A stretch of DNA of 64,000 nt from Diphasiastrum complanatum (lineage: Eukaryota > Streptophyta > Lycopodiopsida > Lycopodiales > Lycopodiaceae), in assembly GCA_029204225.1 (NCBI GenBank), contig CM055101.1:39963961-40027960 (forward strand). Reading direction: 5' to 3'. This document shows positions 46,601-55,573 of the stretch, one piece after another. The position numbers and the translations under genes are program-made. Under the pieces are notes generated by a model. It was not told where the DNA came from. It searched no databases and worked only from the letters and a program-made list of their open reading frames with translations. Within the stretch, counting starts at the first letter, position 1, and every line of letters begins with the position of its first letter.

Positions 46601-49600
46601 CTTTTATGATTTTTGAACTTTTGGTGATCTTGAAACTTTTCTTTGAGAGCTTTCTTGATAGTATTTGTGATTCATGTGCCTACAATCACATGAGAGCTAT
46701 GATCATGCTCTAGTTTCAGGCCTTATCTTGTGAATGATCAATAATGATGTATAATGGATTCTTACTTTGCCTATTTTGGTGAAGTTTTGCTATCTTTGTC
46801 TAGTTTCTTGATTTCTTGAGTATTTTTTTTATTTCTTGCATTTCCACTATAATTTGATGTTAATGAATGGATTAGATGTTTGAATGCTAAGGTTGGCACA
46901 TGAAATAGCATCACTTTCTCTGAGGTCGCCTAGTACTAGCTGTCCACTCCTAAGATCTCAAAAAGTTTTGACAAGTATTCAATGTGCAGATTGACCAGAA
47001 CTTGTGGGCTGTCCTTTCTAGGGCAGAATCCATTTTTTGATGATATCTCCGCAACCACAGCTCCGAATCAAGTGGAATCAAGTTGGCTGAGGTCACCCTA
47101 ATGTTATCCACCTACCCGTATAATCTTAGGATGATCTAACAACGACTCCCCCTCCCAAAAAGTTGTTTTATAAGGCTATTTCAGTGACCAAATGGCCCAA
47201 AAAAATGTCTTTTTCTATATACTGCTACAAACATGTGAAAAAAGAGATCTATTGATGAATCTACGTTGCTTCTACAACGATTCACCCACGGAAGAGGATT
47301 GGCAACTTTCTCTCTCGAAAATTTCCCAAGAACAAGTTAAAAAACAGCATTTTTTCACACTTTTGCTCTCTAAAATGGGCTATTGTCTCTCTAGAACAAG
47401 GCTCTAATACCAGATGTCACTGCCAATAACTCTAACCTCCTCTCCCCAAGCTAGCTGGTGCGTAGAATGAATCTCCTCCCATCCTTAGGCAAGCCTTTAA
47501 GCACATTATGAAAAGGTTAATCACGACAAAATTTGACAATAGATAAAACAAGTGAAAATAATTGTTTTATTTCCTGCTATTCTGGTCCTAGGGCACTTGG
47601 CGTACATGTGAGTTGTTAGAGTCCAGTTACGACTCTATCATTACATCGGCACGACCGGTTACCAAAGGGCCTGGGGCCAAGTATTGGCAAGGGCCGGTGA
47701 CCAAGGAGGACATCTGTCCCAAGTTGGGACCAGTGCGTCACGAGCAGTGACCCGGTGTGGCCGCCTAACAAGTTGTCAGAGATGCGGTGTCTTGACCGTC
47801 GGGACCCTAGCCATCAGTGAGGAGATGCTAGCCAGCAAGTAGTCGGGGTGACGAAGAGGGTCACAGGTCTTTGGCGGGGCACGGGGGTGGTACCCTATGA
47901 GTCACTCAGTATTCACAGGTCACAGGGGCCAGGCATGCCAAGTGGACTGATCACCCACAGGTGCATGCCATGTGCCAGTTGACGGGAATAGCAGGTAGAA
48001 GGACTCAAGGAGGGGGTGCCTATGGTTGGGAGGTTCATTCTACACACCGGCTTCTAGGATTCACTAGCTTGGAGAGACTGGCTTGTGACATGAGTGATCA
48101 ATCCACTTGGCCTATCAAGCCTTCCCCTCCTGGCCCATGAATAGTGTCCAAAAATGCTATGCCACCCCCATGCCCGTTGTACACATCTGGCTATAAGACT
48201 GCACCAATCACATATCGGCTAACCCTAGTCATTGCTGCCAAATTACAAGTTAACTAGGTCAGTTTTACATAGGCTCTACCAAACTTGACACACAGCAAGT
48301 CCTATGCAAGTACACCAAGTTGCAACTTCAACACACATGATCACGACTGCCCTCAAGTGCTTCTAATGGGGAGTCATCGACCGTTAGTGTCGATCATATG
48401 ACATTTGGAGCTACTGCTCTCACCAAGACATGTTAGACCCATGACTAGTCCTAACACTTGAAATAGCTGCATTCTCTCTTAGATTCTTTTATGCATCTAC
48501 ATCAACTTATAGTAGTTTCTTATCCTATTGTCCATAGTTTCCTAATCTTCGTTTCGTAGCTGCATTGGAGATACAATTATTTGGAATTTTAGTTCTATAT
48601 TCTGCCATTGAGGGCCATATATTATAGTTAATGTGTTATCCTTAGTGGATTTTTGTGTATTACTTTCAGTATACTTGTTGTGACGACTTATGTCCTAACC
48701 AGTATTGCTTGGGTGTTCATAACACCTTTGTTTTTTTTAAATTGGATTCCTTGATGTTCTTGTTTCTAATGGTAATGTTCACTTGAATCCATCTAAAGTT
48801 CATTCTATCGATATTTAGCCTTAACCTGCTGACGTTCACAAAGTTAAGGAATTTTTAGGCCCTGCCACTCATTTGGGTAAGCTTGTCCCCTAAATTGCTA
48901 CTATCACCTATCCTTTACATGCCTTGCTTTGCAAAGATGCTATCTTTGACGAGACATCTTCATGTCAAGAGGACCTTGATCATCTCAAAAATCTTCTTAT
49001 CATTGCCATCATGCTTTGAAGTGACACCATTACCTTAAGCATGTGTCTTTTGAGATGATCATCGATCCTTTAGCTATCTTTCGAATCAAAAGACACTTAG
49101 TGATCACTGATTACCAATTTCAATGAATGCAATTTTTACAAACCTTCCAATATCACCTCCATCATTGTCTTGGCAAAAATAATGTTACTGCCTATGCTCT
49201 TTTTCATATACCAACTATTGTTCATGCCCTAACCACAACTCTTGGGCTGATATCCTTCCCAATGCTTATTCACGCTTCTCTAATTTTGAGATTTCTATCT
49301 TATTGTGAATGCCCCATCTACAAGTCCTCATCAATTTTATTCTCTTATTGACAAGCCCTTTGCAATCATAGTACTATTGACATTTGCACAAAAAACTCCC
49401 GTCTAATCCTCACTATTTCCATGTTGGTGGCCATCATGGTTTTGAAAATCCTTCTTCAAGCCTTGCTTTTATTGGCCTAGTACAACATTGAACTTGTGTT
49501 GATTGTCAATAAGAAATATTTCTATGCTAAGACACCTTGACTCTTGCAACATGAGCCTATTTCTCATCACCAATGGAGTGATATTTCCATGAATCTCATA

Positions 49601-50584
49601 ATAAAACCTAGAGAGGTCATGAGAGTTGTTTTGTTGTTGTAGACCAATTTTTGAGGCAGGTAAATTTCATTCATGTTCGCGACACTCTTATTGCAAACAA
49701 ATGTGAGAATATTTTAGAAACAAATTTTTTTTTCGCTTGCATGGTCTTCCACAATCTATCCTTACTGATCAAAATTCTTGTTTTACTTCTATTGGACTAA
49801 GCTAATGCATAATTTGGAAATACAAATATTATATGGGTGTTGCACATCACTTGTCTATTAATTGTTGGTCATAGGTTTTATATCGTATTCGAGAGTATTA
49901 TTTGGGTAAGTTTATATTCCCTTTTGATTGAGATTGGGATCAACATTCATCCCAACAACACTTGGCAATACCCTAACACATAGGCAAGTAAGTAGGTCAT
50001 GCACTAGACCAAGTGTCCCAATGAGCATATAACTCGTGTCATGTTTGATCGGTCAACCCTGACATGTGTCACTCATATACCAGACCAAGTGTCCCAGTGA
50101 GCATATGTTGTTGACTAGTCAACTCTCCTACTTTTCAATCCAGCCACTCCTAATAAATGACCCTCTACCCCATTCCAAACTAAACACGACCCTCTGAGGT
50201 CCAATGCCAACTGATTATAGTATTACAACTCACTTACAAAGGTCACCACAAACCGGTGACTTAGCCATTTCAGCAATTACAAAAATGTACATCTATTTAT
50301 CAAAACTATAAATAATTGGGACATGGAGTAAAGTTTGTAACAAGGATCTACACTAATAATAGCTACCATTGGTTATCTTGCTATAGTCCAGGTAGCCACT
50401 CTAGAAGTTAGTGTTACTTTTTGGACATAAAAAAAACTTCGTTTTATAATTCATAACGAATTATTGTTATTAGCATAGATGCTTCTGATTTGTCTGATTG
50501 AGGAGACACATTGTGCTCATTATGGCATACACATGTATTATGTACTTTGGAATTCTTACGTACCCTTTTGGTACTCAAGACATT

Positions 50585-50666
<82 letters not shown>

Positions 50667-52867
50667 GTGTATATATATATACATGCATATGTGTGTGTTT
50701 GGGGGGGGGGAAGCACTTGAGCAAAAAACTTACCAAAATAAAAAGAGCTGTTGAAAATAACGAGTTTAAGAGAGTTGTAAGCACGACAAAGCCAATAATA
50801 GCTACCCCTGCTTGAGCCAACGGCCTTGGCACAACTTCCTATCAATCAAAAATAAAAATAATCCTTTGAAATGGAGCTTTAAGGAGGATTTTTCTCTTAC
50901 AAAGCAAAAGTGAGAAATTTGTAGGACCCTTAAGAAACTAATTTCAACCAAAATCAACTATTTCTCCTCATTAATTGGTCATATTGTATCACAACAGCTC
51001 AACCCAAAAGACATGTGAAGTCAAGTATCACTTACAGGAACCAACTTTGTCCCAATATCTAAGCCCTCCTTGCCCAATTTTACGACTGTTCCAAGCACTG
51101 TAAGAGAACAAATGGTCAATTGCTAAAACGCTCAAAAGATAAAACAAAAAAACCGATAGATCTATGACCAAGAGATCAATTGTGCACATGTGCATATTCA
51201 TCTATGAAAAGTAGCATAAAGAAGGATAGACACCTACACAATAGACCCTTTTTATTAGTGTACGTCAGTACTAAGATACTCTATAAGCATGTGTCAAAAC
51301 ATTGTATGACGGTTGAAGCCCAAGGTTTGAAACAGATTCCTAAGTGCAACGATTTGTCACCATCCTTCATATTGATGGTAATCAAGAATAAGAAACCTTT
51401 GAACACCAAAGACTAATTCTCATTGTGTGGCAAGTCCAAGACCTAGTGTATGGGGGAGGGCCTAACTCCCACAAGCTTGGGGCTAGTGGTGGGATATGGC
51501 ATTATCAACCCAAATCGACGCTTTTCAACTTGACAAATGAACTACGCTCCATCAAACTTTCTGCATGACGAGAATTATGATCTTATTTTTGAATGGTGGT
51601 CCTCGCCCAACCCCAAAAACCTCAGGATTTTCCATGACATAAAAACAATGTGTCACTGAATTTCACATCAACAAGAACTTCTGAAATTATAAAGTGCATC
51701 CACTGGTAGAAATTACTTTACATTCTACACAGGGCATTATGCCTGTAAGCCCAAAGGGACTAGCCAGCACTTAAAAACCATTTGAGTCCCTGAATTCACC
51801 GTCGAAAAAAACTTTCTACTGCAAAAAGTGCACTTTTTATGACTAATGTTTTCCCCCTAAGTAGAATTCATCCCAGGGCACTACATATGTAAAACTCATG
51901 GGGCTTTTCCACAGCGTAAAAACTGTTTTTGAGTCCATGAATTTACCTTAGATATGTACTTTTTAGTGTGCTTTCAATGGCTGATTTCTCCATCACCGGT
52001 AGAATTTCACCTTACAAACTACCTCAGAGCATTGTGGCTGGGCATATTGCCAAGTGCTTGTTTTTCATTTGTATTTTGCAGCACCATAAATAGCAGAATT
52101 TACTTGTGCTTGCCAAAGAGTAAAGTCTTCAGTCAAAAATTTCATGTGGACAGCCATAAGGGATTGGCACCTAGCACTAAACTTTCTGCTAGAACTTTCA
52201 CGTGGACTGATTGTCACAGACTACTGAACTGTATGAAAGTTAGTCGATGGCTGTCCAAAAGAAAAGAGGTTGAAGTGCTATGTGGTAGTCTATCATTGGC
52301 TGTGCACATGAAAATTCTAGAAGAGAGTTCAATTTTCAAGAAACTTCTTAGTCCCAGAATTTACCATTAAAATGTACCTTTTACTGCACAAGAGCATATT
52401 TTTATGGCTGATTTTTTCCATTGCTGCTAGAATTTACCTCCCAATTTACTCTAGGGCATTATTTCCGAAAACCCCACAGCATGATACTGTTCATCATTAA
52501 TTCCGAGAAATACACAGAGAGAAATCAACAGCAGGTTTCCCGATTATTAAAAGTGCCTGAGTGCCTTGAAACAACACCAACCTTTCAGAATATCCGTTCT
52601 CTCGAAGAATGCTTTAATTCTGACACTCCGGCATCTCACAAATGCATTCCTCTTTCGGTGGGCACCCATCCTGGAACCAGCGATGCCACTGAATCGCGAA
52701 GCAAGAGCTCCATTGTTCAGAAAAGCTGCTTTGGTGGAAATCGAAGGAAGAGGAGCAGGGGAGAGGATCAGGGTCGACAAAGGAACAACAATCCTCCTCT
52801 CGCATCTGTGAGAAACTGAAAAGGAAGAAGAGGAAGAGCAGAATGCTTGCGCCATATCCATCTCCAT
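31472..52867 (-). CDS. Putative plastid-targeted membrane protein, four exons
   Basis: The exons are 52582-52867, 51036-51097, 50734-50838 and 31472-31612 (stop TAG at 31472-31474), joined by GT-AG introns of 1484, 197 and 19,121 bp with matching phases. The product has 197 residues. Residues 1 to about 85 are Ser- and Arg-rich with almost no acidic residues after the first few, like a chloroplast transit peptide. Then come a conserved-looking [20 protein letters not shown] (96-115), [12 protein letters not shown] (120-131), a hydrophobic region from about 126 to 164 (one or two membrane helices) and a charged tail ending [11 protein letters not shown]. Layout and tail recall, from memory, a small plant chloroplast inner-envelope family typified by Arabidopsis At1g42960. 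The family is not verified and its function is unknown. MEMDMAQ (52867) was taken as start; Met codons at 52861 or 52855 are alternatives. No disabling change was seen. The third intron splits the hydrophobic region. Confidence 0.85.
31613..33000. other. Intron 3 sequence, unassigned
   Basis: AT-rich intron DNA with no recognisable element or exon. Confidence 0.5.
33001..33508 (+). mobile_element. Probable LTR of the outer gypsy element in intron 3
   Basis: The sequence ends TTCTTAACA directly before a primer-binding site at 33509. The LTR start was not resolved; 33001 is a guess. Confidence 0.4.
33509..33520 (+). promoter_or_regulatory. Primer-binding site of the outer gypsy element
   Basis: TGGTATCAAAGC follows an LTR-like end (AACA) on the plus strand. 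Confidence 0.7.
33521..35720 (+). mobile_element. Outer Ty3/gypsy element in intron 3, left part
   Basis: Gag traces appear at 34555-34670 ([16 protein letters not shown]) and 34775-34890 ([20 protein letters not shown]). RT traces appear at 35390-35608 ([20 protein letters not shown], then [20 protein letters not shown] and [11 protein letters not shown]), matching the gypsy RT pattern around its first catalytic Asp. The frames are heavily broken. The continuation of RT is found 13 kb away at 48660 on the same strand, so the element appears split by later insertions. Confidence 0.7.
35721..36239. other. Degenerate retroelement-like DNA
   Basis: A GTCATGACATGGTATTACGGC block at about 35826-35846 resembles an LTR end plus primer-binding site. 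The sequence after it is pyrimidine-rich with no firm domain. Confidence 0.3.
36240..37051 (-). mobile_element. Second gypsy element (minus), gag part
   Basis: A minus-strand gag-like frame starts at [18 protein letters not shown] (about 36811) and includes [15 protein letters not shown] and [17 protein letters not shown], down to 36507. Traces such as [20 protein letters not shown] continue in another frame to about 36240. Its leader, LTR and primer-binding site lie across the inserted element at 46906-48090. Confidence 0.6.
37052..37576 (+). repeat. 5' LTR of the chromodomain gypsy element
   Basis: 525 bp, from TGTCATGTGTTG to GGCACATGACA. The partner is at 46344-46905. Confidence 0.92.
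37581..37592 (+). promoter_or_regulatory. Primer-binding site of the chromodomain gypsy element
   Basis: TGGTATCAGAGC lies four bases after the 5' LTR end. Confidence 0.9.
37593..38970 (+). other. Untranslated leader of the gypsy element with a GC-rich patch
   Basis: The leader is mostly T-rich. From 38137 to 38180 there are several CTAACC/CCCTA blocks. From 38280 to 38500 the sequence becomes C-rich (GGCGCC repeated, CT-rich runs), unlike the rest of the element. A short ATG frame at 38221-38574 crosses this patch but has no recognisable domain. Confidence 0.5.
38971..39121 (+). pseudogene. Gypsy gag N-terminus
   Basis: It starts [20 protein letters not shown] and carries a duplicated block of about 25 bp (NAIAFRQF twice, at about 39073-39091 and 39105-39127). 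It runs into a second copy of the LTR end plus primer-binding site at 39122, where gag is interrupted. Confidence 0.75.
39122..40030 (+). pseudogene. Displaced integrase segment inside gag
   Basis: A second copy of the LTR end and primer-binding site (39122-39146) is fused to integrase coding sequence: [77 protein letters not shown] and [16 protein letters not shown]. This covers the integrase catalytic core to the segment before the chromodomain. A stop replaces the residue after IVCD at 39337-39339. Gag resumes near 40030 ([13 protein letters not shown]). The same segment is missing from the normal integrase position near 43470. Confidence 0.85.
40031..41194 (+). pseudogene. Gypsy gag, main part
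   Basis: Gag resumes with [16 protein letters not shown], then [40 protein letters not shown] and [20 protein letters not shown], the classic retrotransposon gag pattern. It shifts frame near 40680 into YHRYVHG-like sequence ([20 protein letters not shown]). No intact zinc knuckle was found; a [11 protein letters not shown] trace near 41010 may be its remnant. Confidence 0.85.
41195..41614 (+). pseudogene. Gypsy aspartic protease
   Basis: The active-site block [12 protein letters not shown] lies at about 41321-41357 and the second block [15 protein letters not shown] at about 41536-41580. The frame is intact across the domain and ends with a stop at 41612-41614. Confidence 0.9.
41640..42890 (+). 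pseudogene. Gypsy RT and RNase H with catalytic core deleted
   Basis: The RT N-terminus reads [35 protein letters not shown], an in-frame stop at 42060, [20 protein letters not shown] and [16 protein letters not shown] (to about 42210). It then jumps to [20 protein letters not shown] and [18 protein letters not shown]. The segment with the YxDD catalytic motif is absent. RNase H follows: [39 protein letters not shown] and [17 protein letters not shown] (to about 42873). Confidence 0.9.
43080..43478 (+). pseudogene. Gypsy integrase zinc-binding region and start of core
   Basis: It includes [20 protein letters not shown] and [18 protein letters not shown], the HHCC zinc region, then [15 protein letters not shown] and [18 protein letters not shown]. 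Relative to the copy at 39139, 81 bp are missing between two ATTTCATTCC repeats. The frame ends at 43478, where another LTR begins. Confidence 0.85.
43479..43836 (+). mobile_element. LTR of a different element inserted in integrase
   Basis: It runs from TGTTACGAGCACG to ATCTCTAACA (358 bp) and is followed by TGGTATCAGAGCC at 43838-43850. It is GC-rich, with a perfect 11-bp stem (GTCGGCCACGT at 43682-43692 and its complement at 43700-43710). No second LTR was found. Confidence 0.75.
43838..43850 (+). promoter_or_regulatory. Primer-binding site of the inserted element
   Basis: TGGTATCAGAGCC lies one base after the LTR end. Confidence 0.85.
43851..44664 (+). other. Leader of the inserted element with internal repeats
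   Basis: Diverged repeats of about 193 bp (TCTGAGCGG at 43999 and 44192, each preceded by GTCCATC(G/A)CTGCA blocks) are followed by two diverged copies of a GAATTTTCTTGCAATTT block about 105 bp apart (near 44371 and 44463). It is probably untranslated. Confidence 0.5.
44665..46077 (-). pseudogene. Inverted gypsy gag and protease start
   Basis: This segment lies on the minus strand, opposite to the adjacent LTR and primer-binding site. It encodes an acidic N-terminal coiled-coil-like part ([20 protein letters not shown]), a gag core ([20 protein letters not shown] and [20 protein letters not shown], 45212-45622), a zinc knuckle ([14 protein letters not shown], about 45023-45066) and a protease start with [12 protein letters not shown] (about 44766-44801). 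Frameshifts lie near 45600 and 45100. The start codon is missing because the 5' end is cut at about 46078. Confidence 0.85.
46078..46285 (+). pseudogene. Chromodomain at the end of the gypsy integrase
   Basis: [38 protein letters not shown] and [18 protein letters not shown] form a chromodomain of the plant chromovirus type, ending at a stop at 46284-46286. It is separated from the zinc region of its own integrase by the inserted element. Confidence 0.9.
46344..46905 (+). repeat. 3' LTR of the chromodomain gypsy element
   Basis: It starts TGTCATGTGTTG after an AGTAGGGAGAG purine stretch. The end is mutated to CACATGAAA. It carries about 35 extra bases relative to the 5' LTR near 46650-46710. 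Confidence 0.88.
46906..47414 (-). mobile_element. Second gypsy element (minus), leader and primer-binding site
   Basis: Read on the minus strand, TGGTATTAGAGC (47401-47412) lies two bases inside the LTR end, followed by a leader that continues across the inserted element to the gag start at about 36811. Confidence 0.65.
47415..48090 (-). mobile_element. 5' LTR of the second gypsy element (minus)
   Basis: 676 bp with 6-bp inverted ends (TGTCAC at 47415 and GTGACA at 48090) and the primer-binding site just inside its minus-strand end. It is GC-richer than the surroundings. No partner LTR was identified. Confidence 0.7.
48091..48659. other. Unassigned intron DNA
   Basis: No coding trace is visible. 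TGTTAG and CTAACA blocks near 48433 and 48457 could be an LTR end but have no partner. Confidence 0.35.
48660..49880 (+). mobile_element. Outer Ty3/gypsy element in intron 3, right part
   Basis: It holds the end of RT ([20 protein letters not shown], about 48751-48812, then [15 protein letters not shown]), RNase H traces ([20 protein letters not shown], 49130-49190) and integrase traces ([18 protein letters not shown], about 49735-49790). These follow on in pol order from the RT piece at 35608, supporting one element split by the insertions between. Confidence 0.65.
49881..50586. other. Intron 3 sequence near exon 3, unassigned
   Basis: No element or exon recognised. Confidence 0.4.
50587..50664. 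repeat. TC dinucleotide repeat, 39 units
   Basis: A perfect (TC)n repeat of 78 bp inside intron 3, followed by short TA and TG runs and a ten-G run at 50701-50710. Arg-Glu or Ser-Leu open frames here are artefacts. Confidence 0.98.
50734..50838 (-). CDS. Exon 3 of the plastid-targeted protein gene
   Basis: This 105-nt exon encodes residues 117-151 (start EVVPRPLAQ, end STALFIL). The acceptor is GATAG and the donor GTAAGT. The intron then runs into a long CT/GA repeat 70 bp from the donor. Confidence 0.85.
51036..51097 (-). CDS. Exon 2 of the plastid-targeted protein gene
   Basis: This 62-nt exon completes Val96 and encodes up to Pro116. The acceptor is CTTACAG and the donor GTAAGT. Confidence 0.85.
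52582..52867 (-). CDS. Exon 1 of the plastid-targeted protein gene
   Basis: It encodes residues 1-95 plus one base, including the whole transit-like region up to ERTDILK. The donor is AAAG|GTTGGT. Confidence 0.8.
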
Positions 52868-53045
52868 CTCCGGGCTCTTCCTTTTCCTTTCTCTCTTCCC
52901 TCTGCCTCTACTATTCACACGCACTCGAGCGCGGCGATTCCGATTCTGCCACGTCTCTTGGAAAAACACGTGCTTTACATCCAATCGCCTGCAGCGAAAA
53001 TATTTGTGTCAGTTAGCGCCATCCATTGGCTAGTTGCCACGTGTG
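52868..53045 (-). promoter_or_regulatory. Putative promoter of the plastid-targeted protein gene
   Basis: Upstream of the start are two perfect G-boxes (CACGTG at 52967-52972 and 53038-53043) and, between them, an inverted CCAAT box (CCATTGG at 53023-53029). G-boxes of this kind are common in light-regulated plastid-protein genes. The transcription start is not resolved. Confidence 0.5.
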
Positions 53046-53199
53046 TCATATCCTTTCAACCTCCCTCCCTCACTTTGCAAGAACCACCCCTGCTGCTTAA
53101 ACTTCCCCTCAATTCAAGAGGGGAAATTCTGTTTAAAATTCAGGCAAATTATTTGGCCTTGCTTATGGTACTTATGGTCGTGTATAGTGTTATCCTAAC

Positions 53200-54457
53200 C
53201 TAATTAGTGAGACAAAGACGGCAGTAGCAATGGCAGGTTGTCGGCAATCACGAGCGATATGATCAGGACTCTTACAGTTGAAACATAACTCAAACTTTAG
53301 AAGTCATGGAAAGCAAAGGAAGTTCTGACCGTACTTATTGGAGTACTTTGTTTTTTTGAGGCACTGAGGTCAAAAAATATTTGAGTTCAATGTTTTTTGG
53401 GGAATGCCACATACTTTATACGTATTAGAAATGGGGTTTGTTCTCTTTGTTCACGATTTTTTCAAAGTCTTTAGAAATACCTTTATTTGCACACCATTGT
53501 GTCTCGATTTTGGAAAGACGTGCAAAAGGTTCTAGTTGCATGAATTTGTAGACAACCAATGAGCAACTTCTTTGCGTGCTTGCCCTAGTAATGCAAATCT
53601 ACATTCTTTGTTGCATGCATCATGGAAACTTTGGTTTTGTTGGAGCCGTGTGCTAACTATCGATTCTACAAGGTTGTTCATTGGTCTTACAAAGTGCATT
53701 GATAGAGCTAACGTGTTGCACCATTGTCTAAACTCAAATGAAAAATGTTTTTCACAAGACAAGTGCAGAGGGAAGACTAGGGATGAACGAAGACCGCACA
53801 ATGAAGCGAACATTAAAGTGTTCGATAGAACAGCAAGAAGAGTGCTAACCAAGAAGAGTGCTAACCTTCATCAAATTGTTTGTAAAGAACTATATCATTA
53901 AACACATTAGCGATGCTATTACTTGAGGCAAGCTTCGGATATATTGAGAGAGCAATTCAAGATTTCAAATCCAACTAGAATCATGTTTTTGAAGTCAAAA
54001 TTGAATAATGCCCAAATGGAAGAGAGAGAGCATATTTAGGCCTACTGGACCAAAATCGAGACAATGAGAGACGATTGCATTGAGTGCATACCCGATGTGG
54101 AGCTATATTGTTTGTGAGTGACATAGCATCAATAGAGAGATTGACAACCTTTGATGAACTCAAAGGAATATTGATGTAGAAAGAGCAAAAAAGGGAAATG
54201 GTCAAGGCTCGACACCAAAATATTGATGATCAAGCGTGCAATGTACTCGCAAGCCAAAGGCACAAGAAATAGTTGTAGACTAGCTCTCAAATGGATCCAA
54301 ATGTAAAACGGGACCCAAGTAGTTGAAAATGAATCTAATGTAAAGTGTTTTTGCAACTCAAGTTATTATGGCACATGGTTTTGGATCCCTCAAACCCCAA
54401 CCCTAGCTTTGTCTATATAAGGGCTTGTGACACCATTTGCTAAATACTTTTTTTTAT

Positions 54458-54461
<4 letters not shown>
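53200..54461 (-). mobile_element. Weak gag-like remnant with a zinc knuckle
   Basis: On the minus strand, CFNCKSPDHIARDC (about 53243-53284) is a perfect CX2CX4HX4C gag zinc knuckle. Further upstream only broken coding-like traces occur (53320-54200), with no second domain I can name. Confidence 0.5.

Positions 54462-54535
<74 letters not shown>
54462..54535. repeat. AG dinucleotide repeat, 37 units
   Basis: A perfect 74-bp repeat. It is the reverse complement of the TC repeat at 50587-50664. Confidence 0.98.
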
Positions 54536-54538
<3 letters not shown>

Positions 54539-54833
54539 CTCCTCCTCTTCCTACTTCCATTATTAGAGGGCCTCTTATTTTCCTTGTATGTGATCATTTA
54601 TGAATGTTGAATGCTTGTTGTGTTTTTGATATTCATGCTATCACACTCAAACTCTATCATATTCACAAGCATTCTAGTTCGAGAAACTAATATCGTACTT
54701 GTCGTACCCTTGCAAGCAGTTCGAAAGGCACCTCGTCTCGAAATGCCGAAATCTGATGGATCAACAGATCCAATCAAGTTCCTCCAAATCTGTTGAAAAT
54801 TGTCACTTCTCACTTGACATTGGTTATTGTAAA

Positions 54834-55573
54834 TGTTGATCAAACATTAGAATAATGTTGATGATCTGATTTCACACGTGTGGAGCCTGTTCCCACGTGT
54901 GAAAAGATGTACTTTTCATACTTGTATATATCTAAATTGATTTTGTATCAATCTAGTTAGTGTGAACATGATATGACTAGTTTTTTAGTCAAGTTGACTA
55001 GTCACCTAGAAATTAGCTTTTCCTTGCATGTGCATGAGTAAATGCTCCCACATGGCAAGTGGATGTTCACACGTGTGTATAGAGTACTAGAAGATAAGAG
55101 TTGACCATTTTCCTTAGATCCTATTTTGTAGGGAATATTCCTATATTCTAGGAGACTAGCTTTTTGGATTTTAGCCATAATCTAGAAGGTCAACTTTTGG
55201 ATAAGGATCAAGGATGGATAAAATGGATAGATCTGAGTGATGTGGCACTCTTCACACGTGTGAAGACCTGCTGGACTGTACCAAACTCGTGGATGTACTT
55301 GATCCATAAAAGGATCATCATTTTGCTAAGAAGATTGATGAGACTTTTGCATTCTACACTTTTGTGAGATTTCTAGTCATTTGTCTTGTGATTTCTATGA
55401 GTGAATGCTATCTAGGACTATTGTACTTGTTGTTTCAGGTGCAGGCCATACTATGGACAGTACTCCACACGTGTGAGGCCGCTCTCACTAATTTATGATG
55501 TGTTGATCATCACCTTGTAAAGCCTTCAGTTTTTGATGTTTTGATTACAAAAGGATAATTTGGGTCTACAACA
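54834..55573. mobile_element. Possible LTR with a cluster of CACACGTGTG palindromes
   Basis: The segment is bounded by TGTTGAT and GTCTACAACA (5-bp inverted ends TGTTG/CAACA). It holds CACACGTGTG at 54873, 55068, 55253 and 55466 and a variant at 54893. No target duplication was seen, so the LTR call is tentative; the palindrome cluster is certain. Confidence 0.4.

Larger units (their letters stand above)
37052..46905 (+). mobile_element. Chromodomain Ty3/gypsy element with both LTRs, innermost in the nest
   Basis: The two LTRs (37052-37576 and 46344-46905) are very similar apart from an indel of about 35 bp. The 5' LTR has perfect 9-bp terminal inverted repeats (TGTCATGTG...CACATGACA). Flanking TGGCA (37047-37051) and TAGCA (46906-46910) look like a decayed 5-bp target duplication. 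Internal order is leader, gag, protease, RT, RNase H, integrase and chromodomain, the last placing it among plant chromoviruses. The coding region is rearranged: a displaced integrase piece lies inside gag, the RT core is deleted, and a remnant of another element sits in integrase. Confidence 0.92.

Noticed and set aside
50444-50845. Arg-Glu and Ser-Leu repeat open frames on both strands
   Set aside because: They are translations of the TC/AG dinucleotide repeat in intron 3. The real coding part here is the 105-nt exon at 50734-50838.
52421-52819. Plus-strand open frame of 132 codons overlapping exon 1
   Set aside because: It is the antisense shadow of exon 1, whose minus-strand frame has splice sites, a transit-like sequence and in-phase downstream exons.
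53532-53901. Opposed frames of about 106-109 codons
   Set aside because: They have no motif on either strand. Only the nearby minus-strand zinc knuckle at about 53243-53284 is convincing.
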